In this document: in pieces, positions 7,532-16,389 of the stretch | How the letters are laid out: the number at the start of each line of letters is the position of its first letter | Position numbering within the stretch: position 1 is the first letter of the stretch | Assembly: GCA_022072125.1 (NCBI GenBank) | Contig: JAJVIH010000031.1 | Coordinates: forward strand, 35,039-99,038 | Reading direction: 5' to 3' | Origin: Myxococcota bacterium | Lineage (GTDB): Bacteria; Myxococcota; JAJVIH01 | DNA length: 64,000 nt | Made by a program: the position numbers and the translations under genes | Notes under the pieces: model-generated | Told to the model about the DNA's origin: nothing | Databases searched by the model: none | Seen by the model: only the letters and a program-made list of their open reading frames with translations

Positions 7532-8395
7532 CTACACGGACAGCAGGCGGGTCAGTCCGCCGGGTTGAAACCCCGCGCGGCTGTAGGCGCGCAGCGCCGG
7601 TTTGTTGTCCACATTCACCTGCAGCGTCACCAGCGGAAAGCGCGTCGCCAGCCGGAGCGATATCTCGCGCATCGCCGAGGCCGCCAGCCCGCGTCCGCGA
7701 TGGGCCCGCGCGGAGTACACGCCTTCGATCATGCAGCCCGCGGCGCATTCCACCCCCACTTCCGCCTTGAAGATGATCCGCCGGTCATTGCGCACCACGA
7801 AACAACGGCCCTGCTCAATGAGTTGCTTCATGCGGATTTCCTGCTGCTCCAGGTCGCTGGAGTTCAGGTAAATCCCCAGATCTTCAATCAGCATGGCTTC
7901 GGTCATCAACAGAAGCTGGTTCAATTCGCCCGGTTCCGCCAACTCCACGCCAACGCGAGGCAAATCACCGGAGCCGCCGGCCTGAAAACACAGGGTCTGT
8001 TGAAGGCGATCCAGGCGCGGGGCGGTTTTTCCCGCGTATTCCCGCCACACGGAACCCGCGGCGCCGCACGGCCCCAGCAGGCGGGTGATGTTCCATCTCC
8101 GTTCGCGCACCCATTCTCCCATACCGGGCGTTTTGACCTCCGGATCGCCAACGATGGACATGAACCCGCCGCGTGCAAACAGCGTGACGGCGGCGATCCG
8201 CCCTCCGGATTCATGGAGCAGAAACCAGAACCGGTCTTCCCGCACGGCTTCGTCCAGATCGCTGGACTCCGCCAGCGCGGTATGCAGCAGCCGGTCCTCG
8301 GGCGCCGCGCGCAGGAAGTCGAGCAGCCTCGACTTGTCGGTCTCCACCGCGATACGTATGGGCGGAGAGATGAAACGGTGGAAAAACTGGAGCAT
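7532..8395 (-). CDS. GNAT-family acetyltransferase
   Basis: 287 aa from ATG 8395. The C-terminal half carries the GNAT acetyl-CoA signature: an aromatic/acidic strand (CMIEGVYSARAHRGRGLA) with R/Q-x-x-G-x-G/A, followed by an Ala-rich helix and LQVNVDNKPALRAYSRAGFQ, the typical Asn-Ala-Tyr-Gly end block. The N-terminal half (LLDFLRAAPEDRLLHTALAE) looks like the first domain of two-domain GNAT proteins and probably positions the substrate, which is unknown. Its start overlaps the predicted start of the divergent ThiE-like gene by 18 bases. Confidence 0.8.
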   Translation of the reverse strand: MLQFFHRFISPPIRIAVETDKSRLLDFLRAAPEDRLLHTALAESSDLDEAVREDRFWFLLHESGGRIAAVTLFARGGFMSIVGDPEVKTPGMGEWVRERRWNITRLLGPCGAAGSVWREYAGKTAPRLDRLQQTLCFQAGGSGDLPRVGVELAEPGELNQLLLMTEAMLIEDLGIYLNSSDLEQQEIRMKQLIEQGRCFVVRNDRRIIFKAEVGVECAAGCMIEGVYSARAHRGRGLAASAMREISLRLATRFPLVTLQVNVDNKPALRAYSRAGFQPGGLTRLLSV

Positions 8396-9079
8396 CACAT
8401 CACCCCGGCGCCGGGCCGCGCTGGATTCCGGTTGTACTGGATAGCAGAGACGGACGCTTCCCGCCACGGCGAACTGCTGGAGACCGCGCGCCGCGCCCTG
8501 CCCGCCGCACCGCCGGGAGTGCTGGCGGTGCAGTTGCGCCCCCCCCGGGATATGGATATCCGGCCGCTCCTGGCGCTGGCCGGGCGCTGGCTGGAGATTT
8601 GCGATCCCCCGCGGATTCCCCTGCTCATCAACGGCCGCGTGGACGCGGCGGCGGCGCTGGGGTTGTCCGGCGTTCACCTGCCCGCGTCCGGAATGACTCC
8701 GGGGGACGCCCGGCGTTTGATCCGCGCCGGGATGATTGGCGCGTCCTGCCATTCGGGCCCGGACGTGGATCGGGCGCTTGAACAGGGCGCGGATTTTGTC
8801 GTTCTGGGCCCCGTGTACGATACGCCGTCGAAGCGCGTTTACGGTCCGCCGCTGGGAGTGAAGGCGTTTGCGGACAGCGCCCGGCGATATCCCGGGCGGG
8901 TGTTTGCGCTGGGCGGGGTTGACGCCTCCAATGCGCGCGAGGTCATGGCGGCGGGAGCGCGGGGAATCGCCTTCATCCGCGCCCTGTCGAATGCTTCCGA
9001 TCCCGCCGCGGCTCTCGAACGGCTTGCGAAGATCGTCCTTGACTCTCCTTCGCCGTCCTTCGCCGTTCCGCCGGAGTGA
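8378..9079 (+). CDS. Thiamine-phosphate synthase family protein (ThiE/TenI-like)
   Basis: 233 aa from GTG 8378, picked because GGAGAG lies eight bases upstream; TTG 8432, just before LYWIAETDAS, is the alternative. The fold motifs run in the right order: PLLINGRVDAAAALG, GVHLPASGM, a SCHS turn where ThiE has a conserved S-x-H, GPVYDTPSKRVYGPPLG around the pyrophosphate site, and FALGGVDASNAREVMAAGA. ThiE joins HMP-pyrophosphate to thiazole phosphate, while TenI-like relatives aromatise the thiazole; the two cannot be separated here. No other thiamine gene is nearby. Confidence 0.78.
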   Translation: MEKLEHHITPAPGRAGFRLYWIAETDASRHGELLETARRALPAAPPGVLAVQLRPPRDMDIRPLLALAGRWLEICDPPRIPLLINGRVDAAAALGLSGVHLPASGMTPGDARRLIRAGMIGASCHSGPDVDRALEQGADFVVLGPVYDTPSKRVYGPPLGVKAFADSARRYPGRVFALGGVDASNAREVMAAGARGIAFIRALSNASDPAAALERLAKIVLDSPSPSFAVPPE

Positions 9080-9184
9080 TCGTGATTCCTGGCGCGGCCC
9101 CAGGCGGATGCGGTTGAAGCGGCGCGCCGATCCCCATTCCGGAAACCGGGCGTCCGCGAATCAGGGAAACCGGCTCTGGATGGG

Positions 9185-10417
9185 TTATAGTTCCTCGCGG
9201 TATTCGGACACATCGGGGAAACGATCCCGGATGCCGGCCAGCGCCCGCAGCGGAGCATCTCCCGCGCAGTGCAGCACCGGTTCCATCAGCGAGGAAGCAG
9301 CGAACAGGATGATATCAAAGCCTTTTTGCGGCTCCAGTTGGCCCTGTTTGCAGCCGTCCCGCGCCAGCGAGGCGATCAGGCTGTTGACGTTCACGCCGTG
9401 GTCTCGCGCGATCTTCAGGATGCCTCCCTGATCGGCGCCGATCAGGCAGAGGTCCGAAAACGCCAGATGGCCCGCGTTTTTCAATCCCACCAGCCGTTTG
9501 GGTTTGGGTGATGTGCTGAATCCGTCCGACTGCCGTTTCCAGGCGACAATGCCGTCATCCTGGGCGCCCAGGATCAGCACCTGAACGTTTTCCCGGCCGG
9601 GGGTCACGCCGCCCGCCGCCATCGGCATGACCACCCGCACGCCCTCGCGCGACGCCATTCCCGCTATTGCGTTGCCGCCCGCGCTATGTCCTGTCACGGC
9701 GATGCGGTGGATATCCGCCACGCCCTTGAGGAATGCGGTTTCTCCCTCCAGCTTCACCAATTCATCGAGGATTTTCGCCAGGTTTTCAGCGGGTTTGCCG
9801 CTGATGTTCAGGTTCAGGGCGTCCTTCAGCCACAAACCGGGATGATCCGAGGAGATGACAATAAAGCCCCGGCTCGCCCAGTGGGTCATGAAGGTCAGCG
9901 ACTGGGTGCGAAAGGCCGCGGTCCCATGCACAAAGGCGATGACCGGGTAGGGTCCGCGTTCCATGTCCGGCGGCAGGTCGCGGACGCAGGAACAGACCTG
10001 CCATGGATTCTTGTCGTCAGGGATTTTGCCCTTTTCGTTGTCCGGCAGAAACTCCCGGAGATCGTAACGGACAGACTCCTTGCCGATCTGGCTTCCCGGA
10101 ACCGCCGGGTACCAGACCTCGGTGGTGAAACCCGCCGCCTGGATGGTGCGCGCGCCCACTGGCCACGGCCCCGGTTTGGTGAAATCGGGAAGTTCAAGGA
10201 GTTTGGCCCCGTCGCAGCCGGCGCGGGCGGGGGGGAGACTGACCGGCGGCGCGGTCGCGGCCGTGTCAGCCAGCGCGGCGTCGCCCGGGGCGCCGCCGTC
10301 ATCTGCCGGCAAGGAGCCATCCCCGGCGGCGGCGCCGCTGTCCGGGACCGGATCGCCGGAACAGGCGGCCAGCCACAGGATCGCCAGCGCTGGAACGAGG
10401 CTAGGCCACCCGGTCAT
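9185..10417 (-). CDS. Secreted alpha/beta-hydrolase lipoprotein
   Basis: 410 aa from ATG 10417, which opens a lipoprotein signal (MTGWPSLVPALAILWLAAC, Cys19). An Asp/Ala/Gly linker follows, then an alpha/beta-hydrolase with the oxyanion segment VIAFVHGTA, nucleophile elbow GHSAGG, an acid region LILGAQDDGIV and a histidine in LKNAGHLAFSD. The set resembles chlorophyllase or platelet-activating-factor acetylhydrolase families, so ester hydrolysis outside the cytoplasm is likely. The start overlaps the end of the upstream FHA gene by 17 bases, indicating coupling to the pho/FHA transcript. Confidence 0.75.
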   Translation of the reverse strand: MTGWPSLVPALAILWLAACSGDPVPDSGAAAGDGSLPADDGGAPGDAALADTAATAPPVSLPPARAGCDGAKLLELPDFTKPGPWPVGARTIQAAGFTTEVWYPAVPGSQIGKESVRYDLREFLPDNEKGKIPDDKNPWQVCSCVRDLPPDMERGPYPVIAFVHGTAAFRTQSLTFMTHWASRGFIVISSDHPGLWLKDALNLNISGKPAENLAKILDELVKLEGETAFLKGVADIHRIAVTGHSAGGNAIAGMASREGVRVVMPMAAGGVTPGRENVQVLILGAQDDGIVAWKRQSDGFSTSPKPKRLVGLKNAGHLAFSDLCLIGADQGGILKIARDHGVNVNSLIASLARDGCKQGQLEPQKGFDIILFAASSLMEPVLHCAGDAPLRALAGIRDRFPDVSEYREEL

Positions 10418-11159
10418 GGAAGACGAAACGCTTCCCGCGGATGGTGAGTTGATCGCCTTCCGCAAGGGGTTCGCTGGTGGGCGCTTCTCCATTGACAAAG
10501 ACATTTTTTTCACCTTTTGGCAGCACGAGGACATAGGCGTTTCCCTTGTATTCGATGGCCGCGGCGACCTTGGGAGAAAACCATCCCCCCACCTTCACAT
10601 CGGACTGTTCGCCCTTGCCAAACACCAGCCGGTTTTTCTGGATGGTGACCCTCCCCTTGACCACGCCTTTCTCCATCACATCCAGGTAGGCCTGCCGCTT
10701 CTGACGCATGGCCTGCTGGAGTGCGGCCATCTGACCGTCATCCACGAATTTGGTTTCGGCGGTTGGCGCCGCAACCTGACGGGAGGATTTCGCATGCACC
10801 GCCACACGACCGCTTTGCACCACCTGTTTGGCCTGCTGCTCCGCCGTCACGCCCCATTCGTCGGCCTGTTCGCCCTTGAAGATAAGCGTGTATTTTCCCA
10901 GGTCCACCTCGTCGCCTTCCTTGAGCACATGCTCCTTGACCCGCTGTCCCTTGATGCTCAGGCCGTTGGTCGCGTCCATCTCGCGGATGACATACTTGCC
11001 GTTCTCCCGCAGGATGGTGGCGTGGCGGCGGCTGATTTCCGGGTCGTCAATGGCGATGTCGGCGAACTGGTGGCGGCCGATGGCGATGGTCGCCTTGTTT
11101 TCCGGAAAATACAGATCGGCGGCCACTTCACGGCCATGGACAATGATGATCCTGGGCAT
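10401..11159 (-). CDS. Double-FHA-domain protein, paralogue 1
   Basis: 252 aa from ATG 11159 with a GGGGGAAG ribosome site. The first FHA domain (about 25-100) has GRHQFADIAIDDPEISRRHA and TNGLSIKGQRV, the phosphothreonine-binding loop pattern. A linker (AEQQAKQVVQSGRV) leads to a helical segment and a second FHA-like domain (about 175-250: LVFGKGEQSDVKVGG, NVFVNGEAPTSEPLAEGD). FHA domains bind phosphothreonine partners. The next gene upstream is a close paralogue of identical length, so the pair arose by tandem duplication. It sits in the run that starts with phoB. Confidence 0.85.
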   Translation of the reverse strand: MPRIIIVHGREVAADLYFPENKATIAIGRHQFADIAIDDPEISRRHATILRENGKYVIREMDATNGLSIKGQRVKEHVLKEGDEVDLGKYTLIFKGEQADEWGVTAEQQAKQVVQSGRVAVHAKSSRQVAAPTAETKFVDDGQMAALQQAMRQKRQAYLDVMEKGVVKGRVTIQKNRLVFGKGEQSDVKVGGWFSPKVAAAIEYKGNAYVLVLPKGEKNVFVNGEAPTSEPLAEGDQLTIRGKRFVFHDRVA

Positions 11160-11324
11160 TGACTTCCCCCCGCGGAACGCCGGTTTTTCCGGATGGCGGG
11201 CCGCCGCGGCGCGGCCGGTCATGCGCCTGAATTCTCCGGAACGGGCGCCGGCGCAAGCATGCGATGGACTGTCCGTCCGTGCAAGTTCCGTGCGCCCATC
11301 TCCGCGTGGGTGCGGTGCGGGCGT

Positions 11325-12083
11325 TCAGGCGATGCGGTCGTGGAAGACAAACCGTTTGCCGCGGATATTGAGCTGGTCGCCCTCGTTCAATGGATCGCTG
11401 GTGGGCGGGCGTCCGTTCACGAACACCTCTTTTTCCCCGTCCGGAACCCGCAACACATATTTGCCGCCCGAATGTTCAATCGCGGCCGTCACGCGGGGCG
11501 CGAACCAGCCGCCGACCTCGACATCGGCGTCCCCGCCGCGGCCGAAGACGTAGCGATCCTTCTCAATCGCCAGACGGAGTTTGACCACGCCGTTCTCGAT
11601 CACATCCAGATAGGCTTGGCGCTTCTGGCGCAACGCCTGTTGCACCGCCACCAGATCCTTCTCTCCAACGTGTTTGGTGCTGACGGTGGGCAGGGCGAGT
11701 TGGCGCGAAGCCTTGGCGCGCACTTCCACGCGCCCGCCCTGCACCACCTGTTTGGCCTGCTGTTCCGCGGTGACGCCCCACTCATCGGGCGCCTCGCCCT
11801 TGAAGATCAGGGTGTACTTGCCCAGATCAATCTCGTCGTTGATGGAAAGGACATGTTCGCCAATGCGCGCGCCCCGGAAATGCAGGCCGTTTTTGGCGTC
11901 TATTTCACGGATGACGTACTTGTCCCCGTTTTTGATGATGGTGGCGTGGCGGCGGCTGATTTCCGGGTCGTCAATCACGATGTCGGCGATCTTGTTCCGC
12001 CCGATGGCGATGGATTCCTTGTTGGGCTGAAAATACAGATCGGCGACGATCTCCCTGCCATGCACAATGACAATCCTTGGCAT
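11325..12083 (-). CDS. Double-FHA-domain protein, paralogue 2
   Basis: 252 aa, aligned end to end with the following gene: both start MPRI(I/V)IVHGRE and both end RGKRFVFHDR(I/V)A. FHA 1 carries GRNKIADIVIDDPEISRRHA and KNGLHFRGARIGE; FHA 2 carries YVFGRGGDADVEVGG and VFVNGRPPTSDPLNEGD. Divergence is spread over the whole length, including the linker, so the duplication is not recent. A GGAGG site precedes ATG 12083. It begins 29 bases after phoU, suggesting co-transcription and a link between phosphate control and Ser/Thr phosphorylation. Confidence 0.85.
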   Translation of the reverse strand: MPRIVIVHGREIVADLYFQPNKESIAIGRNKIADIVIDDPEISRRHATIIKNGDKYVIREIDAKNGLHFRGARIGEHVLSINDEIDLGKYTLIFKGEAPDEWGVTAEQQAKQVVQGGRVEVRAKASRQLALPTVSTKHVGEKDLVAVQQALRQKRQAYLDVIENGVVKLRLAIEKDRYVFGRGGDADVEVGGWFAPRVTAAIEHSGGKYVLRVPDGEKEVFVNGRPPTSDPLNEGDQLNIRGKRFVFHDRIA

Positions 12084-12112
12084 TCCGGTTGCCTCCAGCG
12101 AATCAGGGGGCC

Positions 12113-12793
12113 TCAGCCCTGCAACTTGCCTGCGTGCCGGATGTCGGTGCCATCCACCATGAACACCACCTGTTCCGCGAGATTGGTGGCGTGGTCGGCC
12201 ATCCGTTCCAGCACCTTCGAGACGGAAATCATGTGGATTCCACGCTCCACGTTGTTCGGGTCCTGGCGCATGTTTTCGACATAATAGCGGAACGTATTGT
12301 GGTAGATCTCATCCACCTGATCGTCGCGGGCGATCACCTCGCGGGCCTTTTCGGCGTTGCGGTGGACAAACGAATCAATGGCGTCGCGCACCATGATTTG
12401 CACCAGGTTGGCCATTTCCACGAGTCCGTCGGACGGGCGATAATCGGGGTCCATGCGCATATCCAGCACGCGCTCGCAGATATTGACCGCCAAGTCGCCA
12501 ATGCGCTCCAGATCGGTGACCATTTTCATGCACAGGGTGACCATGCGCAGGTCGGAGGCCATGGGCTGGCGCCGGGCGACGATGACGATGCACAGTTCAT
12601 CGGTTTCCACTTCGTCGCGGTTGACCTGCTTATCGAGGTCAATGGTCCGCCGCGCCAGGTCCAGATCACGGTCGGAGAGCGCCTTCGCGGAGTTGGCGAT
12701 CATCTCTTCCACGCGGCCCGCCATGACCAGAAGACGCTGACGGACCGCCCTCAATTCTTCCTCGAAACCGCGATCTGTATGTTCTTTCGGCAA
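12113..12793 (-). CDS. phoU: Phosphate signalling protein PhoU
   Basis: 226 aa with the two PhoU three-helix repeats, each carrying the metal-binding ExxxD-type motif: MVTDLERIGDLAVNICE in the first and VSKVLERMADHATNLAE in the second. PhoU links the PstSCAB transporter to PhoR and dampens Pho signalling when phosphate is ample. The best start is TTG 12793 (MPKEHTDRGFEEEL); a nearby ATG at 12803 is out of frame. It follows pstB by 53 bases. Confidence 0.95.
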   Translation of the reverse strand: MPKEHTDRGFEEELRAVRQRLLVMAGRVEEMIANSAKALSDRDLDLARRTIDLDKQVNRDEVETDELCIVIVARRQPMASDLRMVTLCMKMVTDLERIGDLAVNICERVLDMRMDPDYRPSDGLVEMANLVQIMVRDAIDSFVHRNAEKAREVIARDDQVDEIYHNTFRYYVENMRQDPNNVERGIHMISVSKVLERMADHATNLAEQVVFMVDGTDIRHAGKLQG

Positions 12794-12846
12794 CGCTCAC
12801 CATCCTGCCGGGTTATCCTCTCCGCTTCCAGCGAAGACTTGCGCAA

Positions 12847-13653
12847 TCACCCGAACTTGCCCGTGATATAATCCTCCGTCCGCGGATCGGACGGCGATGT
12901 GAATATCTTATCGGTCGGGCTGTATTCGATCAATTCCCCCATCAGGAAGAAGGCGGTGCGATCCGAAACGCGGGCGGCCTGCTGCATGTTGTGGGTGACA
13001 ATCACCACCGTGTACTTGTCCTTGAGGGAATGAACCAGGTCCTCGACGCGGGCGGTGGCGATGGGATCCAGGGCGGAGCAGGGTTCGTCCATGAGCAGGA
13101 CTTCCGGATCCACGGCGAGGGCGCGGGCGATGCACAGGCGCTGTTGCTGGCCGCCGGAAAGACCGCCGCCGGGTTTGTCCAGGCGATCCTTCACCTCATC
13201 CCACAGCGCCGCCTGGCGCAAGGCTTTTTCCACGGTCGCCGCGGCTTCGGAGGATTTGAGCGAATGGGTCAGCCGCAGTCCCGCCAGAACATTGTCGCGG
13301 ATGGACATGGTGGGGAACGGATTGGGTTTCTGAAACACCATGCCGACGCGCCGCCGCAGGATCACCGGGTCCACGGCCGAACCAAATATGTCCTCGCCAT
13401 CCAGAAGCAACTGGCCGTCGCAGCGGGCCGCCGGATTGATTTCGTGCATGCGGTTGAGGCAGCGGCTGAAGGTGGATTTTCCACACCCGGACGGCCCGAT
13501 GATGGCCGTGATTTCGCCGTCAAAAATGTCAATCGTGATGTTCTTGAGCACCTGCGCCTGTCCAAACCAGGCGTTGAGCCCCCGCACGGAGAGTTTGACC
13601 GGGCGGGTCTTGCCGCTGGAATGGTGTTGAACCTCGGGTTTCAGCGTGTCCAT
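12847..13653 (-). CDS. pstB: Phosphate ABC transporter ATP-binding protein PstB
   Basis: 268 aa from ATG 13653, overlapping the pstA end by 13 bases. Walker A is GPSGCGKST, the Q-loop region is [12 protein letters not shown] (the PstB signature NPFP), the ABC signature is [16 protein letters not shown], and Walker B is [13 protein letters not shown] with the switch histidine in IVTHNMQQA. It powers high-affinity phosphate uptake at the inner membrane. Confidence 0.97.
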   Translation of the reverse strand: MDTLKPEVQHHSSGKTRPVKLSVRGLNAWFGQAQVLKNITIDIFDGEITAIIGPSGCGKSTFSRCLNRMHEINPAARCDGQLLLDGEDIFGSAVDPVILRRRVGMVFQKPNPFPTMSIRDNVLAGLRLTHSLKSSEAAATVEKALRQAALWDEVKDRLDKPGGGLSGGQQQRLCIARALAVDPEVLLMDEPCSALDPIATARVEDLVHSLKDKYTVVIVTHNMQQAARVSDRTAFFLMGELIEYSPTDKIFTSPSDPRTEDYITGKFG

Positions 13654-14504
13654 TTGCCCTCGAACCGGTTGCGCAGCCAGATGGCGACCGCATTCATGAT
13701 GGTCAGGGTGATCACCAGCACCACAATGCCCGCGGCCGCGTTCATCATGAACGCCTTCTGCGGGCGCGAGACCCAGTTGAAAATCTGCAGGGGCAGGGCG
13801 GTGAACGGCGAAAACACGGAGTCCGGCAGAAAGTTCACATAGCTCATCGCCCCCACCACGACCAGCGGCGCGGTTTCTCCTATCGCCCGTGAAACCGACA
13901 GGATGCATCCCGTCAGAATGCCCGGGGAAGCCACCGGCAGCACCACTTGGCGGATGGTTTGCCAGCGCGTGGCGCCGAGGGCCAGGCTGCCCTCGCGCAT
14001 GTCGTTGGGAACCGTGCGAAGCGCCTCCCGCGAGGCGATGATGACCATGGGAATGATGAGCAGCGCCAGCGTGCAGGCGCCCGCGATCAGGCTGCGGCCA
14101 AAGCCGATGGTGCGCACGAACAGCTCCAGTCCCAACAGGCCGTAGATGATCGAGGGCACGCCCGCCAGGTTGGCGATATTGACCTCGATGATGTCGTTCA
14201 GCAGGTTCTTGCGCGCGTATTCTTCCAGGTAGATGGCGGCGCCGACCCCCAGCGGAATCGCCAGCACGGCGGTCAGGGCGATCAGGCACAGGCTGCCGAT
14301 CAGGGCGGGGTAGATGCCCGCGATCTCCGCCTTTCGCGACGGGTACTGGGTCAGAAACTCGAAGGACAGCCGCGGCGAGGCGTCCGCCAGCAGTTGCAGC
14401 AGAAACAGCGCCAGCAGGGTCAGCGGGGCGAGAATGCTGAACAGGCAAATCCACTCAAAGGCCCGTTCCCGGCCGTGATGATGGCGCGCCGCCAGATTCT
14501 TCAC
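13641..14504 (-). CDS. pstA: Phosphate ABC transporter permease PstA
   Basis: 287 aa, a six-helix integral membrane protein with the BPD-transporter EAA-type loop ([21 protein letters not shown]) and the N-terminal [11 protein letters not shown] segment typical of PstA. It forms the channel with PstC. The start is GTG 14504, arranged as GTGA with the pstC stop, a four-base overlap. Confidence 0.95.
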   Translation of the reverse strand: MKNLAARHHHGRERAFEWICLFSILAPLTLLALFLLQLLADASPRLSFEFLTQYPSRKAEIAGIYPALIGSLCLIALTAVLAIPLGVGAAIYLEEYARKNLLNDIIEVNIANLAGVPSIIYGLLGLELFVRTIGFGRSLIAGACTLALLIIPMVIIASREALRTVPNDMREGSLALGATRWQTIRQVVLPVASPGILTGCILSVSRAIGETAPLVVVGAMSYVNFLPDSVFSPFTALPLQIFNWVSRPQKAFMMNAAAGIVVLVITLTIMNAVAIWLRNRFEGKWTR

Positions 14505-15394
14505 GAACTGATCCTCCGGCGGAAATACTGGGTGAGCAGGTTGAGCACCAGCGTCATCAGGAACAGGCTGGCGCCGACGACGTAGAGCGTCCGGTACTCC
14601 AGCGAGTTGGCGGGAATGTCGCCCATGCTGACCTGCACGATGTAGGCGGTCATGGTTTCAATCGGGGCCCGCGGATCCAGGGTGAGGTTGGGCTGCTGGC
14701 CGGCGGCGATGGCCACGATCATGGTCTCGCCGACCGCGCGGGAGACGCCCAGGATAAACGCGGCGATCAGCCCGGAGCGGGCCGCCGGCAACACCACCCG
14801 GCGGATGGTCTCCAGTTTGCCGGCTCCCAGGGCGTACGCTCCCTCGCGCAACGCGCGGGGAACCGCGTGCAGGGCGTCCTCGCTCAGCGAGGAGACAATG
14901 GGAATGATCATCAGTCCCATCAGGATTCCGGCGCTCAAGGCGTTGAATCCCGCGAGATGGGGAATGAATTTCTGCAGCACCGGGGTCACGAACACCAGCG
15001 CGAAATAGCCAAAAACAATCGTGGGAATGCCCGCCAGCAGCTCCAGCAGGGGCTTCAGGATTTTGCGGGTCTTCGCGGATGCGTATTCGCTCAGGTAAAT
15101 CGCGGCCAGAACCCCGAATGGCAGGGCGACGGAGATGGCGATGACCGAGGTGAGCAGCGTTCCCACCACCAGCGGCCAGATGCCGAACCGCTTGTTTTCA
15201 AACAGGGGCGTCCACTCGGTGTCGAGCAGGAACTGCTTCAGTTGAACCTGGGAGAAAAAACCGGCGGATTCCACCAGCAGAATCAGAACGATCCCGCCGG
15301 TCACGAACAGCGACAGGATTCCGCAACCCAGAAGAAACCACTCCACCGTCCGGTCCCGCAGGGTGGAGGCGCGTTGTCCCGACAGCCGGGTCAC
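14501..15394 (-). CDS. pstC: Phosphate ABC transporter permease PstC
   Basis: 297 aa with six predicted membrane helices. [25 protein letters not shown] spans the PstC cytoplasmic motif region, and the EAA loop is [22 protein letters not shown] 15394 overlaps the pstS stop by four bases as GTGA, so translation of the transporter subunits is coupled. Confidence 0.95.
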   Translation of the reverse strand: MTRLSGQRASTLRDRTVEWFLLGCGILSLFVTGGIVLILLVESAGFFSQVQLKQFLLDTEWTPLFENKRFGIWPLVVGTLLTSVIAISVALPFGVLAAIYLSEYASAKTRKILKPLLELLAGIPTIVFGYFALVFVTPVLQKFIPHLAGFNALSAGILMGLMIIPIVSSLSEDALHAVPRALREGAYALGAGKLETIRRVVLPAARSGLIAAFILGVSRAVGETMIVAIAAGQQPNLTLDPRAPIETMTAYIVQVSMGDIPANSLEYRTLYVVGASLFLMTLVLNLLTQYFRRRISS

Positions 15395-16389
15395 AGCGGG
15401 GTATCCTCCCGGTAACGCTTGATCAGCACCGCCAGCGGGGCCTTGGCGCTCCCGAAAATGGTGCCGGCGCGGCGCAGCCGGAAGCGATCCTGCGCGGTGC
15501 GGATGACATCGTCCGGCAGGCCGACATACCCCACATCCTCAGCCAGCGCCCGCATATTCCCGAGATAATAAGTAATGTACTGCTCCACGGATGGGCTTTT
15601 GGCCGCTTCAACATTCACATAAATAAACAACGGGCGGGAGAGCGGAGCGTAAATTCCATCGGCGACGGTTTCATGGGAGGGAGCCACGGGACCAGCCACC
15701 GGACCCCGTCCCTCGCCATCCACCGGCACAACCCGGAACATGCCGTCGTTTTCCTTCATGAAAGACATTCCCAGAAAGCCCATCGCCTGCGGGTCGGTGG
15801 ATACTCCCTTGACCAGCACGTTGTCATCTTCGCTGGAGGTGTAATCGCCCCGGCTGGAATGGGATTTTCCCACCACCGCCTCGGTGAAATAATCGTAGGT
15901 TCCCGAATCCACCCCGGCGCCGAAGAGATGCATTTCCTCGTCCGGCCAGGAAGGGTCCACCTGGTTCCAGCGTTTGATCCTGTTCTGCGCCTCCGGGGCC
16001 CAGATTTTCTTCAGTTGCGACACCGTGATGCTCTTCATCCAAGTGTTGGAGGGATGCACGATGATGATGATGCCGTCGTAGGCGACCGGCAATTCCACGT
16101 ATTCGATCTTGCGGCGGCCGCACTGTTCAGCCTCCGGCGGCTTGATGGGCCGTGAAGCGCCGACAATCGCCACTTCACCGTTGCAGAATTTCTTGAATCC
16201 GCCGCCGGTGCCGGAAACGCCCAGGGTGATGCGCCGGCGGTTGGTTTTCTGAAATTCCTCGGCCACCGCCTCGTTCAGCGGATGGACGGTGCTGCTGCCA
16301 TCCAGCGAAATCACCTCGTTGACAACGGAGCGGTGGCAGCCCGCCTGCAGCAGCAGCAGGGAACAGGCAATCAGGGTGCGTGACAACAT
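15391..16389 (-). CDS. pstS: Phosphate-binding lipoprotein PstS
   Basis: 332 aa from ATG 16389 (TTG 16392 is the alternative); the ATG forms TGATG with the phoR stop. The signal [18 protein letters not shown] gives a lipidated Cys, so the protein is membrane-anchored. Phosphate-site motifs are present: [11 protein letters not shown] near the mature N-terminus, [13 protein letters not shown] and [10 protein letters not shown]. PstS captures periplasmic phosphate for PstCAB. It lies between phoR and pstC within one tightly overlapped operon. Confidence 0.95.
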   Translation of the reverse strand: MLSRTLIACSLLLLQAGCHRSVVNEVISLDGSSTVHPLNEAVAEEFQKTNRRRITLGVSGTGGGFKKFCNGEVAIVGASRPIKPPEAEQCGRRKIEYVELPVAYDGIIIIVHPSNTWMKSITVSQLKKIWAPEAQNRIKRWNQVDPSWPDEEMHLFGAGVDSGTYDYFTEAVVGKSHSSRGDYTSSEDDNVLVKGVSTDPQAMGFLGMSFMKENDGMFRVVPVDGEGRGPVAGPVAPSHETVADGIYAPLSRPLFIYVNVEAAKSPSVEQYITYYLGNMRALAEDVGYVGLPDDVIRTAQDRFRLRRAGTIFGSAKAPLAVLIKRYREDTPL

